Part shown: piece by piece, positions 1 through 8,483 of the stretch | Layout of the letters: each line of letters starts with the position of its first letter | Position numbering within the stretch: position 1 is the stretch's first letter | Assembly: GCA_910579615.1 (NCBI GenBank) | Contig: CAJTUA010000020.1 | Coordinates: 231-64,230, forward strand | Origin: an uncultured Lachnospiraceae bacterium | GTDB lineage: Bacteria > Bacillota > Clostridia > Lachnospirales > Lachnospiraceae | Length of the DNA stretch: 64,000 nucleotides | Direction: 5' to 3' | The notes under the pieces: model-generated | Database searches by the model: none | Told to the model about the DNA's origin: nothing | The model's input: the letters and a program-made list of their open reading frames with translations, nothing else | Program-made: the position numbers and the translations under genes

Positions 1-35
1 ATTATATGCACAAACAAAACAGAAATGACATGGTG

Positions 36-62
36 GACACCCTGATTCCGGGGTGTCTTTTT
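36..62 (+). terminator. Rho-independent terminator of an upstream plus-strand gene
   Basis: A perfect 7-bp stem (GACACCC at 36-42, GGGTGTC at 51-57) with an 8-nt loop is followed by five T residues at 58-62. The T tract is on the plus strand, so it ends a transcript that enters from beyond the left edge. The gene it serves is not in the window. Confidence 0.8.
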
Positions 63-77
63 CGTGGCTTCTTCCTG

Positions 78-400
78 AGAAGGAAAACCAGAAGGGGGAG
101 CGGCGGTTTACCGCCGTACCCCCTTCTGGTTCCCTGGGAGATGCCGGGAACTGCGGAAGAAGCCGCCCTGTCGCATCCCCGGCAGGCATCCGCCTTAGTA
201 CACCACGTTCTAGTAATACGTGGTCCATACCTACAGGGTAAAACGTGCGCGGAAGCCCTTAAACACTGGGCTTGCAGGCAATTTTATTTTGTCCTAAAAA
301 CGCCCTTCCAGAACAGACCGTTACAAACCAAAGCGGTAACGTGCTAAAGCACCCGGGCAAAAAAGAAAAGCACCTGCCCCGGGGACGTCTCCCCAAAACT
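78..400 (-). ncRNA. Candidate structured non-coding RNA downstream of tRNA-Lys
   Basis: No convincing protein fits here, but base-pairing is dense. Visible stems are 202-208 with 218-224 (ACCACGT/ACGTGGT), 254-259 with 269-274 (AAGCCC/GGGCTT), 143-148 with 178-183 (GCCGGG/CCCGGC) enclosing 153-156/163-166, and an alternative pairing of 137-144 with 173-180 that excludes the 143-183 stem. At 88-129 there is an 11-bp plus 6-bp hairpin with a TTTA loop. Read on the minus strand it is followed by TTTTCCTT, so it suits a minus-strand 3' end. Motifs of SRP RNA, RNase P, tmRNA and T-box leaders are absent. A raiA-type Firmicutes RNA is a possibility I cannot confirm without a covariance model. The 5' end is uncertain; the RNA may be co-transcribed with tRNA-Lys. 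Confidence 0.45.
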
Positions 401-412
401 GGTACTTTGTAT

Positions 413-484
413 GCGCGATCAGGGGCTCGAACCCTGGACACCCTGATTAAGAGTCAGGTGCTCTACCAACTGAGCTAATCGCGC
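413..484 (-). tRNA. tRNA-Lys (anticodon CTT)
   Basis: The 72-nt minus-strand sequence folds as a full cloverleaf: acceptor GCGCGAT/ATCGCGC, D stem GCTC/GAGC, anticodon stem CCTGA/TCAGG with loop CTCTTAA, and T stem CAGGG/CCCTG with loop TTCGAGC. The anticodon CTT (plus-strand 449-451) reads AAG lysine codons. CCA is not encoded. Downstream on the same strand lies GC-rich dyad sequence (381-394) and then the structured RNA candidate. Confidence 0.96.
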
Positions 485-987
485 TTATTTCTCTGTCAAG
501 AGATGTCCTTCCCTCAACGCAAGATTGATTATATACCATGTCTAAAAAAAAAGCAAGCTTTTTTTAAAAAAAATTTAAAAAATTTTAAAACTTCCTTTTT
601 CGCCTTCCTCATAACCTGAAAAAACACAAAAATTCCCCTAAATTTGTAAAAATCTCCCAAAATCCGTCTTCAAGCTTCTGGTTTTGCTTCTGAATTAGAC
701 TTAATTCCTGATTCTGTTCCTGATTCTGATTCTGTTTCTGCAAAAATAAAAACATAAACAAAATCAGGGTTATTATCAGTAATATAACCAAAACCAGAAA
801 CATAACCATTACCAAAAACATATCCATAACCCAAAACACAACCAACCCTAAAAACTCCGGTTTAATATGAAAAAACATGATTCCTGGAACTTTCTGAAAT
901 TCCCCAAAATTCCTTAAAATTCTTTAATGCTCCCTAAAATTTCCAAAACCTTCCACAAATAGCATATAAACCCACCTACATGGCAAA
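485..987. other. AT-rich low-complexity intergenic region
   Basis: The stretch has strongly biased, nearly repetitive composition, with blocks such as GATTCTG and AACCAGAAACATAACC. One minus-strand ORF (609-878, 89 codons, with AGGAA four bases before its ATG) would give one long hydrophobic segment followed by a Q/N-rich tail. The biased composition alone can produce such an ORF, so I do not call it a gene. Nothing else is recognisable. Confidence 0.4.
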
Positions 988-1296
988 TCAAATCCCAATC
1001 AACTTAACAAGCTCATCCCTTGAAAGCCCACCAACGTGCTGGTTTACCGCCACACCATTTTTGAACACAATAAAAGTCGGAATTGACATAACCCCATACT
1101 TCTCTGCAGTTTCCGGTGCTTCTTCCACATTGAGTTTCACAACCTTTGCGCGTCCGCTCAATTCATCTGCGAGTGCTTCCACTATCGGTGCAACTCTTTT
1201 GCATGGACCACACCAGTCCGCAAAAAAGTCAACCAGAACCGAAAGTTCTGCCTTTAATACCTCTGTTTCAAAATTGTTGTCATTTACATGCTGCAT
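988..1296 (-). CDS. trxA: Thioredoxin
   Basis: This 102-residue protein is a single thioredoxin fold of usual family length. It reduces disulfides in cytoplasmic proteins and is itself recharged by thioredoxin reductase, which is not in the window. The active site WCGPC is at residues 28-32 in the context FFADWCGPCK, and the conserved cis-proline stretch SIPTF follows later. AGAAGG precedes the ATG by about five bases. It is transcribed away from trmB with a long gap between them, so it is probably monocistronic. It is a bona fide thioredoxin rather than a glutaredoxin-like protein, because the length and the CGPC motif both fit. Confidence 0.95.
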   Translation of the reverse strand: MQHVNDNNFETEVLKAELSVLVDFFADWCGPCKRVAPIVEALADELSGRAKVVKLNVEEAPETAEKYGVMSIPTFIVFKNGVAVNQHVGGLSRDELVKLIGI

Positions 1297-1894
1297 AAGT
1301 ACCTTCTTTCTGCGCTGTTAGATTTTTGTTATTTTCTGTTCCAGATACCTTTTACATAAGTCCGGATTACAAAACAGAACTGCGCCAGGCTCCCAAAAAG
1401 CGATGGTATATAGACCGGACATAGGACATACATGGAGCCAGTCAAACACTAATATATTCCGATTGGCCGGAAAAAATATCGGTCATACATACTTAGAGCC
1501 AGAATGTTAGCTTCGCAAAGCAGGGGAAATTTTCCCGGTAACAGCGCAGACGCAGAAATCAGTGCCCTTGCTTGCGTTTTTTTGAAGGTTTTCCGACGGA
1601 CTGAAGCATCCGGTTGACCTCGTCAAAATTTCGTTTTAAGACCACTGCCCGATGGTTTAAGCCAGGCTGCGAGTCGAAAAAGCGGATTAAGGAACGTTTA
1701 AAGGAGGATGCCATACGATACCTCGCTGCAATGTACCACGCAATGAAGCGAAAAAATACCCCTGCCAGAGTTCTTTCTCTCCTTATCACGCAGTATTTTC
1801 CTATATTATATGCGAGGAAACACGAGTTGTATCCATGGAAAATTTTAGGGAGTGTCTCTGGCGGGAAATTCCCCGTTTGCGCTCCTGCTAAAAA
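1297..1894. other. Intergenic region without a supported gene
   Basis: About 600 bases separate trxA from the end of trmB. A 76-codon minus-strand ORF (1559-1789) lacks a well-placed ribosome binding site and I do not recognise its product. A short imperfect dyad (CCGAT...ATCGG, around 1460-1485) and a partly repeated string around AGAGCCAG occur near 1430-1502. It could hold decayed coding DNA; no RNA gene is recognisable. Confidence 0.4.
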
Positions 1895-2572
1895 TCACAC
1901 CACCATATCTTCCTTTTTATCTTTTTCTTCATCTGGCAGAAATGCCACAAAACGGTGAATCGGATTCCCAATGGCAGAAAACTTCTCCTCATATTCTGTC
2001 ATCACATTGTTTTCCGCATACTCACTGTGATGCAAATCATAAGTAATATCTGCCAGACGCCAGCCAGCTTCTTTGGCCTGCCCAATCGAAAAATCAAAAA
2101 GCGGGCGGTTGTCTGTCTTAAATTCGATGTGCCCGCCCTTTTGCAAAAATGCCCGGTATCGCGCGAGGAAATCTGTCGAGGTCAGACGCCGCCGTGCGTG
2201 CCGTTCCTTCGGCCATGGGTCGGAAAAATTCAGGTAAATGCGCGCCACTTCTTCCGGCGCGAAGACTTGTTGGAGATGTTCCGCGCCGTAGCGCAGGAAA
2301 ATGAGGTTTGGGCACTCTCCAATAGCCTCCCGCTTTGTGACCGCGCGAATTAGTACGCTTTCGTACAATTCGATACCAATATAATTGATTTCCGGGTGCC
2401 GCAAAGCGAACGCCGTAATAAATTTCCCTTTTCCCATACCAATTTCAATGTGAATCGGATGGTCATTGCTGAAAAATTCATTCCAACGCCCGCGGAAATT
2501 TTCCGGTTCGTGTACCACATAAGGGCTGGCAGCAATCGCCTCCTTTGCGCCTTTGATATTGCGTAATCTCAT
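1895..2572 (-). CDS. trmB: tRNA (guanine-N7-)-methyltransferase
   Basis: The 225-residue protein transfers a methyl group from S-adenosylmethionine to N7 of guanine 46 in the tRNA variable loop. The SAM-binding motif I reads IHIEIGMGKGKF. The family signatures NFSDPWPKERHARRRL and the C-terminal substrate region with HFKTD-like residues (HIEFKTDNRPLF) are present. I start at the ATG giving MRLRNIKGAKEA, which matches the usual N-terminus and has AAAGGA about ten bases upstream. An in-frame upstream ATG at 2734 would add 54 basic residues unlike the family and is rejected. It is a single-gene unit. Confidence 0.94.
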   Translation of the reverse strand: MRLRNIKGAKEAIAASPYVVHEPENFRGRWNEFFSNDHPIHIEIGMGKGKFITAFALRHPEINYIGIELYESVLIRAVTKREAIGECPNLIFLRYGAEHLQQVFAPEEVARIYLNFSDPWPKERHARRRLTSTDFLARYRAFLQKGGHIEFKTDNRPLFDFSIGQAKEAGWRLADITYDLHHSEYAENNVMTEYEEKFSAIGNPIHRFVAFLPDEEKDKKEDMVV

Positions 2573-2928
2573 AATTTTATCATTCCTTTCGCTTCGCTTA
2601 CGGCACAAACAAGCCATGAAAGAGAGCCGGAGGCGCAATAAGCGGAAGAAAAATTTTTTCGGCGGTCTCGTTGCAATAGCCAGGATGCCCCTGTGTGCAG
2701 GCATGGGTGGATGGGAGAAATGACAAAGAATCATCCGTTACCACTCTTTTCCGGCAAAAAACTGACCCTGCCGTCATTATAAACGATTCCGCGCAGATAT
2801 TCAATAGGATGCGGAAGCAAAATTTATATGATTTCTTATCGATTTCTTATTGAATTCACACGAAAGAGAGTCTATAATATGGAAGGTAAGATTTTTAGCA
2901 GGTTATATTGCCGGAAATGGGGGGACAG
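2573..2928. other. Divergent intergenic region trmB / AI-2E transporter
   Basis: The region separates two divergent genes. It contains the promoter at 2850-2878 for the plus-strand gene. I see no RNA gene and no terminator. The remaining sequence carries no convincing ORF with a ribosome binding site. Confidence 0.5.
2850..2878 (+). promoter_or_regulatory. Sigma-A-type promoter of the AI-2E transporter gene
   Basis: TTGAAT (2850-2855) is followed after exactly 17 bases by TATAAT (2873-2878). The predicted start is about 45 bases upstream of the chosen ATG. Confidence 0.7.
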
Positions 2929-4284
2929 ATGTTGAAGCAGGGGAAAATAAAGAGCAGGGTGAAATCCGAGAAAAAGAAATTGCCCACAAAGAAGAAAGAG
3001 CCTTTGGAGTATGGACCGATTGAAATCCGGATGCTGTCAGAGGAGGAAGTAAGCAAGGAGGAGGAGAAATCCGACCACGAGCTGATTGCGGAATTAAACG
3101 GAAGCGCCAAGGAGGACGAACATAAATTCGAGTCAAATAGGAAATATTTTACAATCAGCATTTATGCGCTTGTCACGATTATGGCGGCAGCGATTTTTAT
3201 CTGCCTGATTGCGAATTTCGGGGCGGTCAGTCTGTGGCTGAAAGGGTTGATGAGGATATTGTCGCCATTCGTGGCAGCTTTTTTGATTGCGTTTATCCTA
3301 AATCCCCTCGTCAACTGGTTGGAAATAAATTTTTTCCTGAAACTGCTGCATCTTGAAAAACCGAAGCTGCGGGTGGCGCTGTCGATTGTCATGACATACA
3401 TCTTACTGCTTGGCATTATTATTGTTGGGTTGCTCTATGTTATCCCACAGATTACGGACAGTATTGTCGGTGTGGCGGGGGATGTGACGGTGCAGCTCAA
3501 TGAAATTTATGAAAAGCGTGACACCTATGGGGATATGCTTCAGGAGTATTTCCCGGAGGTTGACCTGAAATTCATTGAAGAAAAGATTGAGGAGATGTGG
3601 CCGACACTGCTTGCGGCGGTGACAAACATGACGAAGGATCTTGTGCCGAAGGTCATTGGGGTGACGGTTTCTGTGGCGAGGCTGACAATCAATATTTTTC
3701 TTTCCATTGCCATTTCCATTTATATGCTCCTTGATAAGCGGAAATTGATGCGGATGGGTACACAGGTCGTTTACGCAATACTGCCAACGACGCGCGCAAA
3801 GAGCTTTTGTGGGCATATGCGCGAGTGCAGCAGGATATTTTCCGGTTTTGTAAGCGGGAAGGCACTCGATTCTTTGATTATCGGCATTATCTGCTTTATC
3901 GCCACTTCCATTTTGGGATTGGAATATGCCGTGCTGATGAGTGTGATTGTAGGAGTCACAAATATGATTCCTTATTTCGGACCTTTTATTGGTGCGGTGC
4001 CTGGGGTTGTCCTGTATCTTTGCATCCGTCCGCTGGATGCGATTGTGTTTGCCATCATGATTTTGGTTTTGCAGCAATTTGACGGTTGGGTGCTTGGACC
4101 AAAAATCCTGGGGGATTCCACGGGGCTTTCGCCGTTATGGGTTATTTTTGGAATTACGGTGGGTGGCGCTTATGGCGGCGTGATTGGGATGTTCCTCGGC
4201 GTGCCGATGGTTGCGGTGGTGGCATATTTGCTGAACCAGGCGATTGAAGGGATGCTGAAGAAAAAGAGGATAAATATTTCATAG
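2929..4284 (+). CDS. AI-2E family (PerM/YdiK-type) membrane transporter
   Basis: The 451-residue protein has a charged, Lys/Glu-rich cytoplasmic N-terminus of about 70 residues, then hydrophobic segments typical of the UPF0118 family: two or three near the N-terminus, a central soluble region (about residues 185-255), and a C-terminal bundle. The C-terminal part holds the conserved stretches MIPYFGPFIGAVPG and GPKILGDSTGLSPLWVI. Members export diverse substrates (autoinducer-2, ions), so substrate cannot be read from sequence. I prefer the ATG at 2929 because GGGGGA lies just upstream; TTG 2908 and ATG 2917 are alternatives. It is followed 23 bases later by the guanylate kinase-like gene and is probably co-transcribed. 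Confidence 0.85.
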   Translation: MLKQGKIKSRVKSEKKKLPTKKKEPLEYGPIEIRMLSEEEVSKEEEKSDHELIAELNGSAKEDEHKFESNRKYFTISIYALVTIMAAAIFICLIANFGAVSLWLKGLMRILSPFVAAFLIAFILNPLVNWLEINFFLKLLHLEKPKLRVALSIVMTYILLLGIIIVGLLYVIPQITDSIVGVAGDVTVQLNEIYEKRDTYGDMLQEYFPEVDLKFIEEKIEEMWPTLLAAVTNMTKDLVPKVIGVTVSVARLTINIFLSIAISIYMLLDKRKLMRMGTQVVYAILPTTRAKSFCGHMRECSRIFSGFVSGKALDSLIIGIICFIATSILGLEYAVLMSVIVGVTNMIPYFGPFIGAVPGVVLYLCIRPLDAIVFAIMILVLQQFDGWVLGPKILGDSTGLSPLWVIFGITVGGAYGGVIGMFLGVPMVAVVAYLLNQAIEGMLKKKRINIS

Positions 4285-4307
4285 GTTCATGAAGGGGAAT
4301 CAATGGC

Positions 4308-4895
4308 ATGGCAAGGCTATATGTTTTAATGGGAAAGAGCGCGAGCGGAAAGGATACCATTTACCGCCGCCTGCTGGAAGATATGCAGCTGAAGTTAAAA
4401 CCCGTTGTGCCCTATACGACGCGCCCGATTCGTTCCGGTGAGGAGGACGGGCGGGAGTATTATTTTGTCGGGGAGGCACGGCTTAGGGAGCTTGAGGCAG
4501 AAGGCAGGGTGGTGGAACACCGGGTTTACCAGACAGTATATGGCGCATGGCATTATTTCACCGTGGATGACGGGCAAATTGCATTGTCCGGTGCGCAGGA
4601 TTACCTGATGATTGATACCCTGGCGGGCTATCTGCAGCTGAGGGAGTATTTTGGCGCAGAGCATGTGGTTCCGCTTTATGTGGAGGTGGAGGACGGGCTC
4701 CGCCTTGCCCGCGCAGTGGAGCGCGAGAGGGGGCAGCAGCAGCCGAAATACGCGGAGCTTTGCAGGCGTTTCCTCGCGGATGAGGAGGATTTTGCGCCGG
4801 ATAAGCTTGCACAGGCGGGAGTTTTGGTGCGGTATCCTAACGAGGATTTGGAGGAATGCATTGTGGCGGTTGCGGCGGCGGTTAAGCGTTCGTAA
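4308..4895 (+). CDS. Guanylate kinase-like nucleotide kinase
   Basis: The 195-residue P-loop protein has GKSASGKDT near residues 9-17, the guanylate-kinase hallmark YTTRPIRSGEEDGREYYFV, and a lid-like C-terminal half. True Gmk phosphorylates GMP to GDP. The stretches around GEVVEHR/YGAWHYF are looser than in typical Gmk, and position 9-17 has SAS where Gmk usually has SGxGK. It may therefore be a divergent paralog. In B. subtilis the thymidylate kinase gene occupies the corresponding place before yaaR and holB, so this gene sits where a nucleotide kinase is expected. The gene runs directly into the yaaR promoter region. Confidence 0.75.
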   Translation: MARLYVLMGKSASGKDTIYRRLLEDMQLKLKPVVPYTTRPIRSGEEDGREYYFVGEARLRELEAEGRVVEHRVYQTVYGAWHYFTVDDGQIALSGAQDYLMIDTLAGYLQLREYFGAEHVVPLYVEVEDGLRLARAVERERGQQQPKYAELCRRFLADEEDFAPDKLAQAGVLVRYPNEDLEECIVAVAAAVKRS

Positions 4896-4900
4896 AATCC

Positions 4901-4929
4901 TTGTGTTTTTTGGATGCATATGTTAAAAT
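4901..4929 (+). promoter_or_regulatory. Putative promoter of the yaaR-holB operon
   Basis: TTGTGT (4901-4906) and TAAAAT (4924-4929) are 17 bases apart, just after the kinase stop codon. A GC-rich leader of about 130 bases follows before yaaR. Confidence 0.5.
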
Positions 4930-5067
4930 AAAAAGTACCGTGAGCCCGCACCGGGTCAAAAACAGCGTGGGGCGGACGGTGCCTGGACGAAAAATGATTC
5001 CCTGGCGGTTCGCATAAAGCAGGATTCCGTGGGATTTAAAATAGGAACTGGAAGTAAGGAGATTGGG

Positions 5068-5508
5068 ATGGAGATAAGAGTAAATCAGATGGGACAGGTG
5101 AATCAGGTAGAACAAAAGGCTCCGGTTCAGGAAACGGATGGTTCTTTTAAATTCACCTTAATCAGCAATATCGAGGAACAGGAGCTTGGGGCAAGGCTGC
5201 AGCTGATGATGGAAGAAATCACGATGCAGGGCAAAAAGCTCTCAAAGCATATGGATATCCGCGACATGAAGCATTACCGTGAGCTGATAAAAAATTTTAT
5301 GAACGAGATTGTGAACCGTTCCCACAAATTTTCCCGCGAAAATTTTCTGGACCGGCGCGGCAGGCACCGCGTGTACGGGATGATAAAGCTTGTGGATAAA
5401 AACCTTGACGAGCTGGCAGCGGCGTTGATTGCGGACGAGAAGGACGGCATTGAGATTTTGAGCAAAATTGATGAGATACAGGGGCTTTTGCTGGATATTC
5501 TCGCATAA
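5068..5508 (+). CDS. yaaR: YaaR/DUF327 family protein
   Basis: The 146-residue protein matches the YaaR (DUF327) family found next to holB in many Firmicutes. Its function is not established. It is soluble, highly charged and mostly helical, with the conserved stretch YRELIKNFMNEIVNRSHKF and a C-terminal KIDEIQGLLLDILA. I start at ATG 5068, which has AAGGAGATTGGG directly upstream; an upstream ATG at 5029 lacks a site. It lies 131 bases before holB in the same direction. Confidence 0.82.
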   Translation: MEIRVNQMGQVNQVEQKAPVQETDGSFKFTLISNIEEQELGARLQLMMEEITMQGKKLSKHMDIRDMKHYRELIKNFMNEIVNRSHKFSRENFLDRRGRHRVYGMIKLVDKNLDELAAALIADEKDGIEILSKIDEIQGLLLDILA

Positions 5509-5639
5509 AGTGAAGGTGCGGATGTGTCGGAAAACTGTTTTTTTGCGGGCGTACAGAACGCAGGAATGAGTTATCGGATACACCCTGGGATACCGCGCAT
5601 GAACACACAAAAAGAAAAAGGAAGGCAGGGCAGGGTCAC

Positions 5640-6626
5640 ATGAACACATTTCGGGATGTTATCGGGAGAGAGCAAATCACGAGCCATTTGAAAAATGCAA
5701 TCCAGTTGAACAAGATTTCCCATGCTTATATTTTCTATGGAGAAGATGGCATCGGGAAGAGTTTTGTTGCGGACATTTTTGCAGCGGCGCTGCAGTGCGA
5801 GGAATTTTCGGGGAATCCCTGCGGTGTGTGCAAATCCTGTATGCAGGCGGCGGGCGGCAACCATCCGGACATTATCCGCGTCGTGCATGAAAAAGCAACG
5901 ATTGGGGTGGATGATATCCGGAACCAGCTCAACAACGATATTTCCATCAAGCCATACAGCGGCCGCTACAAGATTTATATCATAGATGAAGCGCAAAAAA
6001 TGACGGAGGCAGCGCAGAACGCACTGTTAAAGACGATAGAGGAGCCGCCGGAATATGCGGTCATTATACTTCTTACAGACAATCTGAACACTTTCCTGCC
6101 TACGATTTTATCGCGCTGTGTGATGCTTCATATGAAGCCGGTTGGTCAGGAAAGAATTAAGGAGCATCTTATGAAGGAGTGCGGGGTGCCGGATTACCAG
6201 GCGGAGCTTGCGGCAACCTTTGCCGCGGGAAATCTTGGAAAGGCAATCCGTTACGCGGCATCCGAGGAGTTTGTGCAGCGCAAGGATGACGTGCTGCATC
6301 TCGTGAAATATATCGATGAGATGAAAATCAGTGAGGTTATGGAATATTTAAAACATCTCTCGGAAGACAAGACCGCCATAGGGGATTACCTTGACCTGAT
6401 GCTGTTGTGGTACCGGGATGTGCTTTTGTTCAAGGCAACCCGGGAGCCTTCCAAGCTTGTGTATAAAGAAGAACTCCTTACACTGCAAAAACAGGCGACG
6501 GGGAAAAGCTTTGAGGCGCTAAGCAATATTGTGGAGGCATTTGCCACATTGAGGTCGCAGTTAAAAGCAAATGTGAATTTTGATGCCGCGGTGGAGCTTC
6601 TGCTGTTGGCATTGCAGGAAAAATAG
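5640..6626 (+). CDS. holB: DNA polymerase III delta' subunit
   Basis: This 328-residue AAA+ clamp-loader subunit works with tau/gamma and delta to load the beta clamp onto primed DNA. Residues 34-41 read GEDGIGKS (Walker A-like). A zinc-ribbon module is made by Cys53, Cys61, Cys64 and Cys67. Later come IIDEAQKMTEAAQNALLKTIEEPP and LSRC, which are conserved in clamp-loader subunits. The C-terminal third is the helical collar domain, more divergent as usual. Its position between yaaR and ricT supports the assignment. GGCAGGG lies upstream of the ATG. Confidence 0.94.
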   Translation: MNTFRDVIGREQITSHLKNAIQLNKISHAYIFYGEDGIGKSFVADIFAAALQCEEFSGNPCGVCKSCMQAAGGNHPDIIRVVHEKATIGVDDIRNQLNNDISIKPYSGRYKIYIIDEAQKMTEAAQNALLKTIEEPPEYAVIILLTDNLNTFLPTILSRCVMLHMKPVGQERIKEHLMKECGVPDYQAELAATFAAGNLGKAIRYAASEEFVQRKDDVLHLVKYIDEMKISEVMEYLKHLSEDKTAIGDYLDLMLLWYRDVLLFKATREPSKLVYKEELLTLQKQATGKSFEALSNIVEAFATLRSQLKANVNFDAAVELLLLALQEK

Positions 6627-6672
6627 ATTATTTTCGCTAAGAGTTTTGGGAAGAAAGGGAGATAACGGATAT

Positions 6673-7572
6673 ATGACAACAATTATTGGAGTAAGATTCC
6701 GCCAGGCGGGCAAGGTGTACTATTTTGACCCGGTGGGCATGGACATAAAGCAGGGAGATCATGTTATCGTGGAAACGGCGCGCGGTGTGGAGTATGGCTA
6801 TGTCGTGCTCGGCTGCCGTGAGGTGGAGGATGAGAAGGTTGTCCAGCCGCTAAAGCCGGTGATGCGCTTAGCGACCCCGGCAGATGACGAGACAGCGCGC
6901 CGCAACAAGGAGAAGGAAAAAGAAGCGTTTAAAATATGCCTTGAGAAAATTGCGAAGCATGGGCTTGAGATGAAGCTGATTGACTGCGAATACACCTTCG
7001 ACAACAATAAAGTATTATTTTACTTTACGGCGGACGGGCGCATTGATTTCCGCGAACTGGTAAAGGATTTGGCCTCAGTCTTCAAGACGCGTATCGAACT
7101 GCGCCAGATTGGGGTGCGCGATGAGACGAAGATTGTGGGGGGCATCGGAATCTGCGGCAGAGCGATGTGCTGCCATACATTTTTATCGGATTTCGCCCCA
7201 GTATCCATCAAGATGGCGAAGGAGCAGAATCTTTCCCTCAACCCGACGAAAATATCGGGCGTGTGCGGCAGACTGATGTGCTGCCTGAAAAATGAGGAGG
7301 AAGCCTACGAATATTTAAACAGCAAGCTTCCGAATGTCGGCGATTTCGTGACGACAAATGACGGACTGAAAGGTGAAGTGGCGAGCGTGAGCGTGCTAAA
7401 GCAGCTTGTGAAGGTAATTGTGACTGTGGACAATGACGAGAAGGAAATCCGCGAATACAAGGTGGACGAGCTACGCTTCCGTCCGAAACGCCGCCGCGAG
7501 AAGGTTGCGATGGACGACGAGTTAAAGGCGCTTGAAGCATTAGAAAAGCGCGAGGGAAATCATTTGGAATAA
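6673..7572 (+). CDS. ricT: PSP1-domain protein RicT (YaaT)
   Basis: The 299-residue protein carries a PSP1 domain. In B. subtilis, YaaT (RicT) works with RicA and RicF as a complex that binds Fe-S clusters and assists RNase Y-dependent mRNA processing; it is also needed for sporulation and competence. The Cys-rich motifs GICGRAMCCHTF and GVCGRLMCCLKNE, which supply cluster ligands, are both intact. I start at ATG 6673 (MTTIIGVRF) after AAAGGGAG; the 31 upstream codons overlap holB out of frame. It is followed by a strong hairpin and then trmN6. Confidence 0.92.
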   Translation: MTTIIGVRFRQAGKVYYFDPVGMDIKQGDHVIVETARGVEYGYVVLGCREVEDEKVVQPLKPVMRLATPADDETARRNKEKEKEAFKICLEKIAKHGLEMKLIDCEYTFDNNKVLFYFTADGRIDFRELVKDLASVFKTRIELRQIGVRDETKIVGGIGICGRAMCCHTFLSDFAPVSIKMAKEQNLSLNPTKISGVCGRLMCCLKNEEEAYEYLNSKLPNVGDFVTTNDGLKGEVASVSVLKQLVKVIVTVDNDEKEIREYKVDELRFRPKRRREKVAMDDELKALEALEKREGNHLE

Positions 7573-7581
7573 CCAAACGGA

Positions 7582-7617
7582 GGGGCTGTTGCAAAATGGG
7601 CATTTTGTGACAGCCCC
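7582..7617. repeat. Near-perfect 16-bp hairpin between ricT and trmN6
   Basis: GGGGCTGT at 7582-7589 pairs with ACAGCCCC at 7610-7617. The pairing continues through two G-T wobbles and CAAAAT/ATTTTG to a GGGC tetraloop. No T tract follows on either strand, so it is not a standard terminator. It may be an mRNA-processing or stability element, or a small dispersed palindromic repeat. Confidence 0.7.
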
Positions 7618-7706
7618 ATTGATACAGCGCGGCTAGCACAGAACCATTGTTGGTTTCCGATTCGGATTGGTTGGGCAATCATAATTTTGCGGTAGGGGGG
7701 ATGAAT

Positions 7707-8450
7707 ATGCCGGATGAAATATTTTTAAAGGAAGGGGAGCGTTTTGATGACCTAGAACGCAATGGTTACCGGATTATCCAGAACCCGGAAAAATTCTGTT
7801 TTGGCATGGATGCGGTACTGTTGTCCGGTTTTGCCGCGGTGAAAGAAGGGGAGTGTGTGATTGACCTTGGAACCGGAACCGGAATTATCCCGATTCTGCT
7901 GAAGGCAAAAACGAAAGGGCGGCATTTTACAGGACTTGAGATACAACAGGAAAGTGCCGACATGGCAAGGCGGAGCGTGGCGGTGAACGGGCTTTCGGCG
8001 GATATTGACATTGTGGACGGGGATATCCGGGAGGCGAGCGCCATGTTTGGGGCATCGGTTTTTGATGTGGTAACCACAAACCCTCCTTACATGAGCAATC
8101 AGCACGGGCTCGTAAACCCAAAGCTCCCGAAGGCGATTGCGAGGCATGAGATTCTGTGCACGCTTGAGGACGTTGTGCGCGAGGGCGCAAGGCTGTTGAA
8201 ACCGGGAGGGCGTTTCTATATGGTGCACCGTCCTGGACGGCTTGCGGAAATCATTCGGATACTGGAAAAATATCGTCTGGAGCCAAAGCGGATGAAATTT
8301 GTGCACCCCTTTGTGGACAAGGAGCCGAACATGGTGCTGTTTGAGTGTTCGCGCGGCGGGAAACCGCAGGTGCGCGTGGAAGCGCCGCTGGTTGTGTTTG
8401 AAAAACCTGGTGTATACACGAGGGAAATCACGGAAATATACGGTTATTGA
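7707..8450 (+). CDS. trmN6: tRNA1(Val) adenine-37 N6-methyltransferase-like protein
   Basis: The 247-residue SAM-dependent methyltransferase (YabB/TrmN6 type) has motif I as VIDLGTGTGIIPILL and the catalytic NPPY motif (TTNPPYMSN), which is typical of N6-adenine or N5-glutamine methyltransferases. The upstream conserved FCFGMDAVLLSGF matches YabB proteins. Two ATGs occur at 7701 and 7707. The GGGGGG tract ends directly before 7701, so spacing favours 7707. It is followed 33 bases later by rsmI, as in the B. subtilis yabB-yabC order. Confidence 0.87.
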   Translation: MPDEIFLKEGERFDDLERNGYRIIQNPEKFCFGMDAVLLSGFAAVKEGECVIDLGTGTGIIPILLKAKTKGRHFTGLEIQQESADMARRSVAVNGLSADIDIVDGDIREASAMFGASVFDVVTTNPPYMSNQHGLVNPKLPKAIARHEILCTLEDVVREGARLLKPGGRFYMVHRPGRLAEIIRILEKYRLEPKRMKFVHPFVDKEPNMVLFECSRGGKPQVRVEAPLVVFEKPGVYTREITEIYGY

Positions 8451-8483
8451 ACATAGGAAATGCGCTTTGGAAGGGGGCTGATT

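Noticed and set aside
3403..4077. 224-codon minus-strand ORF
   Set aside because: It is antisense to the AI-2E transporter gene, has no ribosome binding site and a composition typical of shadow frames (His/Asn/Arg-rich).
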